From Arbacia lixula (Eukaryota > Echinodermata > Echinoidea > Arbacioida > Arbaciidae), in the NCBI GenBank assembly GCA_963669155.1, contig OZ022587.1:19368214-19432213 (forward strand): DNA of 64,000 nucleotides, written 5' to 3'. Made by a program: the position numbers and the translations under genes. This document shows, one piece after another, positions 12,201-24,200 of this stretch. Each line of letters begins with the position of its first letter. The first letter of the stretch is position 1. A model generated the notes under the pieces. That model saw nothing but the letters and a program-made list of their open reading frames with translations, was not told where the DNA came from and did not search any database.

Positions 12201-15200
12201 CAGATAGATGGTGGCTTAACCCGTTGACACTTAAATCATCTCCTTTCAATTGAATTAACATAGGGAAAACCCGGTTTCAGTGAGATATGAGTTAATATAG
12301 TAAAACCTGCTTTCACGACCACTTGTATGGAAAGACGGCCTGGCTAAATATGCCACATTTGTTGTACTTGAACATTCTAGTCCATTAAAACCCGTGTTAT
12401 AGCACGGATACTGTTATGATACCTTCTTTCTTTTAACCTATGCTCGACTCTGCCGCCAACCAAATTTCTTCTCTCCCTTAAGCGGTCTTGCTATTTTAAT
12501 CTGAATAGACGTGTAGTTTGATAATGATCTTGATCATTTCTATTCTTAATTAGATGGATGACGTGTTTTATGGCAGCGATCTGAGCGGAGATTACGACGG
12601 CACGGTGGTTAACGGATTTGTGTAAGGACACTCATTAACATAATGGGAGAGAGAAAAGATAAATGACATAAATGTATATATACATAATCTCTCTTCCTCC
12701 TTTTCCCTTTTACAATACGTCATTATCGTTTGCCTCTGGATTTGTCAGAGTAGGATTCAGATGAAAACGTATTTGTCTTTTGATTTATGTTTGTGTGTTT
12801 ATGCTGACAATTTAAAAAGTTTTTCCTTGGATCTAAAAGAACTACACTTTAACAACTCAATCGAAAGCGAGAGAAAACGAGTGATATGGAGATAAGAGTT
12901 AGATAAGGAGAGGGAGAGCACCAAAGAGAGGAGGAGCAGGAGAAAGATAAATTGAATAAAAGGAAGATGATCTTGGGAGAGTTAATGAAGCAATCTGAAA
13001 ACAGAGCGCCATATATTGTCATCAGGCGGCATCAAGATTCAAGATTTAAGATTCAATTTTGTTTCCACAAAAAAGCGTAGCACATAAATTCAGGTACATT
13101 GAATGTATGAAAAATTATTTATGTTTGGAGTGGTTTGAAAGGAAGTTTTATTCTATGGTTGTTGGGTAAGAATATGATTTTTTGTGTTGTTAATTGGTTA
13201 GTAAATTCCTTCGTTACTAAGTTAATAAGTTACTTATTCAGGTAGTTAATTAGTTAGCCTGTCAGCGAATTAGTTAAATACTTATATCGCATTAACTAAT
13301 TTAAAGTGAGGTACATGCTGGTATATAAATAGGTAGATATAAGAAAAATAAAAATAAAAATGCAACAAAATTTCATTGGAGGTGGGAGATGGGGCCAGAA
13401 AAAAGAGTTTGAGTAGATATAGAAGGAATAGAGAAGGAAATACAAAATGAACATCTTGTAATTTTGTACTCTTAACACATGCATGAAACTTTATGTCACA
13501 AGAAGTTTCTTTTCCGATACCAGGTCAGGCAGCGTAATCGTTCTCTTCAAGATCCGCCTCCTCGCCCCTCCCACCCTGCCCTCCCCATCCCCTGGCGTCA
13601 CTTCCGGTGGATCAATAGCAGACCGCATAAAGCGAGTTGAGGATTCCGTGCAGAGCGCAGTTACCATGGTGATAGAGGAGGCTGCCGAAGAGGGCGGACT
13701 TAATGATTTAGGCGTTGACTCGACGTCTTTCGTTGTAACAGACGGTATGACCATTTATAAGTATACCACTAAACCTCCACAGTACCGTAGCTACATGGAA
13801 CCTGTAATAAGTCAATAGACTTCCCTGAGCTTGATCCTGAGAGGGTTAACCCTCTCGTATTACGATGTGCTCTTTCACTGTGTTATAGATTATGATCACT
13901 TCACGACTTGGTAAGAGCATCAAAGAGATTTCTTTAATTTAGCTTAAACACTCTACTTCTGAATATCATTGGTCCAAACTCTTATCTGAACCACGACGAG
14001 CAACTAATTTTAATGAATAAGAACTACCACCTTTTTACGTAAAATGTTCCACGCCGCTTGCAACAGGCAACGGATTATTTCGGTGACGGACCAAGTGAAT
14101 AGGAATGTCCTGGCGCATGATATCTAGAGATAGAAGCCTTTGAATATGATTTAATTGTCTTCATGTTATTTTGGAAACTTGATCTTTCCCTAAACCAGAA
14201 TTGACGTTTTACCGACGTGTATCAATCAAATAAGATACTTTGCGGCTAGGACCGCCTTTTATCCGCCACCATTCGGAAGATGCATCCAGGCTTGAACATA
14301 GATTCTTTACAGATTTCTTGAAAGACAGGCGCTCGCCAGAGTGCCTCATTATGTTATGAGAATCTTTTCTCCTGGATAAGTATAAGGAATCACCATTTTA
14401 CTTCACAAGTGAAGAACCCTTAATGCTAAATATGTTACTCATTGTGGATAATTCGCTAGTGATAATCGTTTGTCTCACAATGTATGGTCAACGGCATCGA
14501 AAAAGATCACGATTTTTCGTACGCCGCTGCAATACTTCGTCATGTGTGATACAAATTTGTAGTAAGTAGGGGTTTAAAAGAATAAAGAATCATTATTATA
14601 CTATATCATTGCGGAAATGGCGTCGTGTAGTTGATCGTTCATCTGACTCTCGATTAGGTGGGTAAGGGTTCGAATCCAGTGGCTGCACATGTGTTCTTCA
14701 GCAAAATAACTTATTCCACATAGCTGATCGATCCATACCCAGGAGATACTTAGGGACCAGGTAGGATCCTTTGATCCAGTGACTGGAGTTATGATGCAGG
14801 GCCATCATGGAAAGCAGTGTTCTCACTGACGAGGCTACCCTGGGTAAATAAGTGCGTATCATTATTGTTATTATATTTAATATTTCTGTTATTAATCAGT
14901 GTTGCGTGTGTTATTATCATTATCATTATCATTTGCATTTTTATCATTAATGTCATTATCATCATTATTATCAAGGAGAGAAATAGGGACCTGGTAGGAT
15001 ACTTAAATCCAGTGACTCGGGTAATAATGCAGGGTTATCATGAAAAGCACTATTAACATCAATGAGGCTACCCTGAGTAATTAAGACCATAACATTATTA
15101 CTATTATTATCATTATTACTATCGTTAAAACGTATAAGTATGATTTAACTTGGTCGCTTATCAACTCATTGATAATCTGATTTGAAGAAAAAAATACTTG

Positions 15201-18200
15201 TTTGTTCTGTAGTTGGTGTTGACGCCCGCATCGTAACGGAGGGACCGACCACAGTGCAGCCTACAACAACTACGCGACCTCCAGGTAAGCTACACACTGC
15301 GCCAAATTCAAGTGAATTTAATTCATTTTCCGATAAAAAAAAAAAAAAAGAATAACAATACGTGAATGTTATAAATTGATATCGAATGTTTAAACATGGC
15401 TGGGTACCCCCAGTCAGTTGTGCTAACGTGACACAGCTCTTATTCAAGTGATTGCAGAAAAAAAAGTTCACCAAGAAATATTTTACATAATAAACGAAAC
15501 AAAAATGATAGGGTGTAAACAAGTACACTGTAAACTAATTTGAATATCATATTCATCCCAATAAGATAATACGTGTACATGGAAATATTATTTAAAACAC
15601 CTCCAAGTGCCTAACCTGACCCCAAACTGCAAATCTAACCCGATTCTCGCTCAGTTCTCTATACCCGCTGAAGCCCTCATCCCATCCAATCATTAGGTAC
15701 GTTCTAAAGGTAAAGATGATTGATCCATACTGCAGCTCACCACCAACTAGTATAAATGGGATGTTTCACCAAGCTGTTCGTAAGTTACGAACGACTTTAG
15801 GAACAACTGGTTATCCCTTCTTGTACTAAATGCGATACCACACTTTGCTTATTGAGAATCTGATTTAGCACAAGAAGGGATCACCAGTCGTTCGTAAAGT
15901 CGTTTGTAACTTACGAACAGCTTGGTGAAACACTGGTAGGAATTGAAAGATAGTGTGAATGATATTGACCCAGCGCTACTATAGTGCAGTGGGCAAGGAA
16001 TACTCCACAGGAAATGGAGATGGTGCACAATGGTGTGTACGATACTTTACTGTATTCAGTGACCAGGACTTTCATTGTTACGATGGTTATATCCCTCTTA
16101 AAATTCATTCTGCGGACTACTATGGAAGAGACCTTTATACCATTTAAACTTACAATAAAGAACCGAAATGTGACGTCATATAGGTATGTCGTCAAGACAA
16201 CTACTTCTCCTCTTCGTCGGTATAGCGGACAACAGAGATCACAGTCAGGACTCCTACTGGGAGTGCCCTACACTAGCCCGCTAGACAATGTCGGACCAGT
16301 GAAAGTCNNNNNNNNNNNNNNNNNNNNNNNNNNNNNNNNNNNNNNNNNNNNNNNNNNNNNNNNNNNNNNNNNNNNNNNNNNNNNNNNNNNNNNNNNNNNN
16401 NNNNNNNNNNNNNNNNNNNNNNNNNNNNNNNNNNNNNNNNNNNNNNNNNNNNNNNNNNNNNNNNNNNNNNNNNNNNNNNNNNNNNNNNNNNNNNNNNNNN
16501 NNNNNNNTAGACAATGTCGGACCAGTGAAAGTCTCACTTGAGTGATGTTGCTTAGAACCAGGAACCGGCGTAACAATTGAAATGACGACACCACTTCGGC
16601 ACTCTAAACATTTAACGAGTAAAAATATCAATTTGTAATTCATATCGTAGCAAAAAAAAAACTTTATATACCAAACCTCAAGACTGAGAAGAGACAAGTT
16701 CTTTCACTGTGAAATAAGTTCTTATAGAAGTATAAGTGTAAAAAAATCGTACTGAAAAACAAAACAAAAAAACATTCTCAAAAGGTCCACCAAACTCAAA
16801 GTTTTGGGGATTGTATATTTGCTTCATTCAAAATTGCAGCTGGTCATCCATACTAGAATGCAGTACATGAATATTTATCATGACGCATATCACATTATTG
16901 TATATATGACTTTGTGGGTGTAATATTGGAAGTAGTATGTTCTCACTTAAAGACAGGGTGTCCCACTTGAAAAAGTAAAGAAAGTCGGCAGAAATCAGCA
17001 GTATGATTCAAAGGATAACCCTTATGAAGTTTCACAATCATAGCTTTAGGAACACTTTCAGGAAAAGTGAAAAACTATCCTTGTTTACGCCTAAACCGCA
17101 GCGAGCATAGTATAAATTCATAATATGTGTCCCTCTCAGCGCGCGATGCGAACAATTCCTCCAATTGAACGCATGCACAATGGACTGGACCATAGCCGTA
17201 CAGCAGTCTCCGGTCTCTAGGCTATAGATTTCGGACGAACCAGTCAACAACTTCCTCAAAATATACTGATTCTTACCATTTCGCTTAAAGTCAGTTTCCA
17301 GCTTTATTATTGAGATGGAAGTTCTAATAAAGTATATTCTTCCACTTCCGTGTTTGCTTTTTACAGAATGTTACTCTTTGACCTGCATACCATACGATAT
17401 TCATTTAAAAATAAAGGGAATATATCAATTGGTGGTTATTTATCATCATGCTTATTAATATTTGTATTTCTCTCGCCCTCTTCCTTGTAACATCATGCAT
17501 TTCGTTTAATTTTGAAAAATAAACATTGAAATTGGATTGTATCTATTGTGCAGATACTGACCCCCCAGCGCTGACATGTCCAGAGTCGATGGTAGTGTAC
17601 GTAGCAGAAGGGGATGAGTCAACACTGATCACATGGCCTGCACTTAATGCGACGGATGAATCGGGTCACGTGACCGTCGAGACGAATTTAGCACCGGGCG
17701 TATGGGAAATCGGCCATTACACGGTGGTGGCGACGGCTGCTGACTTAGCAGGGAACAGTGCTGAATGTAGCTTCAACGTGACCATCACAAGTATGTTCAT
17801 TTTAAGACAAAATTGTTATATATTTTTTTCATGATTCTCAAGATTAAATGTTTTTGTAATCACCATCTTTGGAGTCTATTCTTCGCTATGCCTCCATCGA
17901 TCGTCCATATATTGTTTCGTAGTTATTACTCATATATTGTTCTTCAGTTGTTGATTGATTTGTTTATCATTCGTTCCTTCAGGCCATTTCACTGAACAAT
18001 TACTCTTGATGTGCCACTTATCCATTTTAGTACCGTTCGTAGTACACACACATCCCATAGAACAGTAGTTAATCTAGCGCACAAAGTGTCAATAAATCAA
18101 TAAACCAATCAACACAAGGTATCTATAGTGCTGGGTCGTGTTATGTTCACGTGACAAGGTGTCATTGGTACTGGGTCGTGTTATGTTCACGTGACAAGGT

Positions 18201-21200
18201 ATCATTAGTGCTGGATCGTGTTATGTTCACGTGACAATAAGGTATCATTGGTGCTGGGTCGTGTTATGCTCACGTGACAATAAGGTGTCATTAGTGCTTG
18301 GTCGTGTTATGTTCAGTTGACAGGCCTTCCTATAAAATATTTCCTTATCTTCCATTTTATGCACTGGAACAGTCTCTTCTTCGTGTGATGACCCGGATCA
18401 GGCGAGACACTTTTCGAAACAAATGTTCTTTGCATTAATCCATGTGTGACCCGTTTTGCTTGTAGGTCTTGTGTTGAACTATAAGACTTTTTAGAAAAAC
18501 TCATCAGTATTTGGCTGTGATTTGGCAACGTCAATGTTTGTGATCAGATTTTTATCTTTGCACGGAACGCACATTCGATTGTATATAATACAAAATAACA
18601 TAAAACGTACACTTTTGAGCCATAATGGCGACCATCTGAGGAGCAAAAGCGTAATTTCAACGTGTAAGGCGCGTAGCCAATTTAGAAAGACTTAAGTTAG
18701 TGATCATTTGACCTGTATTTTAGTTTATAAAAAAAAAACTGTACAAAAGTGCAACATATCAATAAACGACGAAGATGGATTAATATTGTGCATAAATGTA
18801 TGCTCTTCCAAGTAATGCATATTGTCTTTAATACTTGATGTGAACAGTACTAGCACCTGAGAGGTTTCTAAAGGGAAATTCCATCCTTAAAGGGAAAGTT
18901 CAGCCTGAAATTATCTTGGTTTCAATAAAAAGAGACAAATGAAAGAAACATGAGTGAAGGTTTGACGAAAATCGGTCAAAGGAAAATAAAGTAATTTGAT
19001 TTTATTTTGTGACGTCACGTGCGAGGTGCTCTTCCATATGTTGTGTACAAGATATGTCGATAAATTGCTTTTTTTCTGTTTTTGACAACGGAATTATTTT
19101 TTTTTTCGTACAGGTAGGTGTGTAAAAACGTATTTCTAATAACGTATCAAATGCACAAGAAAAAGGATGCATATCTTTGTGAGAAAATGCATATTTTCGA
19201 GAAAAAAAAATTGTGCACAATATAACAGCACTTCGCATGTGACGTCATAAAATCAAAACTTTGAAATCAAATAACTTTCTTTTCCTTTGACCGATTTTCG
19301 TCAAACCTTCACTTATAATTATGTTTTTTTCATTTGTCTCTTTTTATTGAAACCAAAATAATTTTAGGGTGAAATTCCCCTTTAAAGGCATAAAACTCGG
19401 TGGGAGTCAGCAGTATACCGCAACAATAACATGCATGAAAGTTCACAGTCATAGCCTCACGAACCTTTTCAGATGAAGTGAATAGCTAGCCCTGCTTACG
19501 TTTAAAACGTAACGATAGACCATGGTTTACAGTCACATACCGTTTAGTCAGGATGCGCCAATATGCCTCAACGTATCACTGTGCGGTGCCAAAAGCCGTG
19601 ATGTGTGCTATTGATTTTATGTTGCTGCTATGATTAAAACGATTCTAACTTATGTATTTCATGAACGTTGTCAGCACTGACTAAATAGTCGGTGCTGACA
19701 ATTTTGGTCAAATCCTCGGCTCCTGGATTGACTGAGAGGAACTAGCATCTGACTGTTACTATGGTAACTGTCGGAGAAAGACAACTTGTCAGACGAAAAA
19801 TGTTGATGAAATGCCCCCAGGACTTTCTCTTTAAAAATAAAAAACATTTCTCTTTAGCTGACAGATGCGACCCGGGATGGTGGAGAAAGAATGGTCGGTG
19901 CTACATGTTCAGCCCCCAATCAGTCATGTACGCGACAGCACTCGACGTCTGTTCCGCTCTCCAAGCGACGCCATTCATACCGACTACTCAACGCGAGTTC
20001 GATAACGTCGTTGCATACGCCAGGGGTGAAGGCCTATATCACGTATGGATCGGGTGCGATGACGTCGCCACGGAGGGGGTTTTTGACTGTTTTGATGGTT
20101 CGGTGATTTTGCAATCAAGTCGTAAGTTAATCTCGCTTCAATTTTTCTTCCGTTATACCTTGTTTTCATCATTTTGTCGAGCTCCGCCCTTCCCCTCCTT
20201 TGCAAAATATATGTTGTTAGTTTTCTTTCTTGTCGTCCCCTTTTTCATTGTTCTTCTATTTACATGCACGTGTGAAGGAGAAATCGATTCGTGATCTGTT
20301 AACAAGGTCGTTGATGTACTCATCATGTGAACCAAGTGTAAATCAAATACATGTAATCAATTCCGCACTAAGCCAATAAAATGTATCTTTTACATAAACA
20401 GTAAATTCATCAATCTATACATCAATTTGTCAGTCAATCTACTAATCAGCCCAATAAATTATGTATTCAATCGATCATTAGTCACTCAAGGAAATACGCA
20501 GCGATCGCTATTATTCGAATAAGTATTCAATAAATTAACCGAACCATACAACCACTCAATGTGCAACCATCTACACGCTTAAAAATGAAATGTTGAATTC
20601 ACCCTTTTACTTGCTGAATTCACCACATTGAATAGGGGCGAGGAGTGACAGCGTTTTAAATGCTGGTTTACCCTTTTTGAAAGTGCTAAGAATACAGCAC
20701 GTTTAAAGTGCTGGAAAAAACGCTGGATTGTAGCTTTTTTCCGCGTACACGGAACGGGGTTAATTAGCGTGTTGAATGCTGTTTTAGCGTATTAAAAATG
20801 TTGAAATTACACCCTTTTGAAAGTGCTGTAAAAGGTGCTGAATTTTGGGCCTAGCTGCTCCTATATAGCCACGCACATACACCCACAATGTACATTCACA
20901 TACACGCACACACGACACACACCCACACCCACCCAGTGCCTACACCCAAACTCACGCCCGCACACACCCACACCCACGCACAAACACACTCACACTAATC
21001 GAAAAAGTAACACCACTTTTTTGTTTTTCAAAATATTTTATTAGAGATTTCGTTCAAAATAAATCATTACATAAAATAAATGCTAAATTTCAATCCAAAT
21101 ACAAATGTTCGTTTCTTTTCACACATGTAACACAGTGTTGAATTATTTACAAGACTAGCATGGAACAAATATGAAATCACTACACAAATAATATATTAAC

Positions 21201-24200
21201 AAACACTAACATAAAGCTCCCCCTATGTCCAACCATTTTAATATTCAATGCAAAATTCAAAATAAATGTTCTTTTCTTTTTTGTTATTTTTCTTTATTTC
21301 CTTTAAAGATCTCCTTTAAATTAATAAAGGGGTAAACAAAGAAAAAAAAAACGTGCACATGTACACACATACACATGAAGAAAAACCTAATTTCGCGTAC
21401 ACAGAAAATTGCTAAGAACAATTGGCTCAAAAATTTGCTGATTCCTTCCCATGACCTTTGACCTTGTGGTGACCTTCAGGTTATAGTATGCAACATCTGT
21501 CTACCAAGTTTGGTCACCACGGCATAAGTTTATCAGGTCAATATGAACAAAAACCACCTCAAACCTTATGCATGGAAAATTATCAATAATAAATTGATGC
21601 ATGTCAACCTACTGTAAAAGTGAATATTTTCGCGCGATTAGTTTTTCGCGCTCGGCAGAGTTAAGTGCATTCCTATGTTTTTTTAATTTTGCGGACGCAC
21701 GAAGGCAAGAACTCCCGCATAGCAACATCATAAATATTCGCATGTTTTTATTTTTGCGCATGCGGTGCGCCGAGCGAAATGCGCGAAAATTTCCACACCG
21801 CGAAATATACCACTTTTACAGTATTATCTATTTTTTCAGCACACAGAAGACAAGAAACAAGTCACAAAAATATTCATTTATTTTTCTTTACCATGATACT
21901 TCAAATAATCTATTGAAGAATGCCTGTGGAAAAAACAGGGTTTTTTTTCTTGCCATTAAGTTGATGGTCCAGATTAAAGTTGTCTTTTAGGTATGTAATT
22001 TTGATATTGATATTTTTCAGACGTGACTCCCGCAACACTTACACGGAATGGCTAATATACATAGCATGGCTGATGCTTGCATAATGAAATACATGTACAA
22101 ACATACATATAAAAATTGATGGCATTTCTATAAAAAAGCTAAAATCCACTCTTATATCTAAGCTATTCCATGGATTTTCTTTGCAGATTTTATGACAAAG
22201 TCCAAGGCAAAGACTCCATACTGTTTGAGTAAATTTGCTCAGGCCTTTAAACATTTTTTGTGACCAGGGATACATAAGTCACACGATGCTGAAATCAAGA
22301 AATTAATTTTGGATGAATCAAGTACCTTTTATTTTTATTTGCTTTCAGTCATATTTTGATAATTTAGTACATATGAGGTGTCATGTTAAATAAAAAAAAG
22401 TCTGAGTTCTAATGAGATCTGTTTCTTCTCCTTCAATAGGGCCTACGATTGTTTTGTATCCTAAAAGTTTAATCAAATTTGAGATTTCTTTGAACCAATG
22501 GAATTTTGGCTTACTCACCTTCTATTTTTCTATTTCAACTATGAATAAAATTTGAATAGTGAGATAAGGATTAAATTGAAGTGAAAGGTCAGAGTTTTTC
22601 AAACATGTATAAATCATCAAGTAAATGATCTATTTTGAACTGGTAAAAAAAATTCTTTGAAACACGATTTTGCTTTTCTGGGACACACTACAACTACACC
22701 CTGTAACACTGAGTGATGAAAATATGGAACATTCTGATAGAACTATAATCTACATTAGGGTACTAATAGTTCCATGCCAAAGATTCTCCACATCCCACCA
22801 ATGCAGATCAAGGATATTACTTGTTGCTGCTAAAGGCCATGATGCTAGACATCAGCTCAGATGCACGAGCTGGGATGACATCCTTCGGCAGACCAACTTC
22901 ATACACATAATGCTCCAGAAAGGCATAGAATGCCTTCAGTTCTGTGGCATAGTGGATGTTGAATACAAAGTGTAACTTGAACATGACATCCACAGCTGAT
23001 GAAACATCTCCTCCGCAAGGGTTGCCCGCTCATCAATGATGACAAAGAACTGGGTTGGAAGACGACAACTCCCTATTCCAAGCAGGTACGGCTGGCTTCT
23101 CTTGAGGTTTCCTTCCTTGTGCTGCTCTCTGGTGAAGGATTCGATGCTGATACCAGGCTGAAAGAGAATGAAGAATGGCAGTGTGTTGGTATTGGCAGGT
23201 TCAACAAATTAACCCTGACCCGGGCTATTATGATATTTCATGAAATTGCCCCCCCCCCCCCCCCCCCCGATGAAGAATATTAGCAAATCAGATGTTAATG
23301 ATGGAACATGGAAATCAAAGAATAAATGCATCTACATTCATCCACCCATCTCCTGAAAAAGAGACACCAGGATCGTACATAGTAGCCACCCATTCTCAAG
23401 TTAAGGAGCACCAGGATTGTGAATAGGAAAAGAAAATCTCATGAGATATATGAAGAATATAAGAAAATCAGATGTTAAAGATGGAAAATGGAAATCAAAG
23501 AATAAATGAATCTAAATTCAACCACCCATCTCCTGAAAAGAGACACCAGGATCGTACATAGTAACCACCCATTCTCAAGTTAAGGAGCACCAGGATTGTG
23601 AATAGGAAAAGAAAATCTAGTGAGATATATGAGGAATGTTAGCAAATCAGATGTTTAATATGGAAAATGGAAATCAAAGAATAAATGAATCTAAATTCAA
23701 CCACCCATCTCCTGAAAAAGAGATACCAGGATCGTACATAGTAACCACCCATTCTCAAGTTAAGGAGCACCAGGATTGTGAATAGGAAAAGAAAATCTCA
23801 TGAGATATATGAAGAATATAAGAAAATCAGATGTTAAAGATGGAAAATGGAAATCAAAGAATAAATGAATCTAAATTCAACCACCCATCTCCTGAAAAGA
23901 GACACCAGGATCGTACATAGTAACCACCCATTCTCAAGTTAAGGAGCACCAGGATTGTGAATAGGAAAAGAAAATCTAGTGAGATATATGAGGAATGTTA
24001 GCAAATCAGATGTTTAATATGGAAAATGGAAATCAAAGAATAAATGAATCTAAATTCAACCACCCATCTCCTTAAAAAGAGATACCAGGATCGTACATAG
24101 TAACCACCCATTCTCAAGTTAAGGAGCACCAGGATTGTGAATAGGAAAAGAAAATCTAGTGAGATATATGAGGTATGTTAGCAAATCAGATGTTTAATAT

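Noticed and set aside
11696-12261. Three antisense open frames with Tyr-Leu-Ser-Ile repeats
   Set aside because: They are translations of the GATA repeat and have no splice or domain support.
14620-14700. Possible functional tRNA gene
   Set aside because: The B box is good, but no complete cloverleaf with acceptor pairing can be drawn. A non-tRNA body and AT-rich tail follow, so it is a SINE head.
22039-22275. 78-codon minus-strand open frame inside the 5.6 kb element
   Set aside because: No family resemblance and no clear splice sites. It could be part of the element's decayed gene but cannot be supported.
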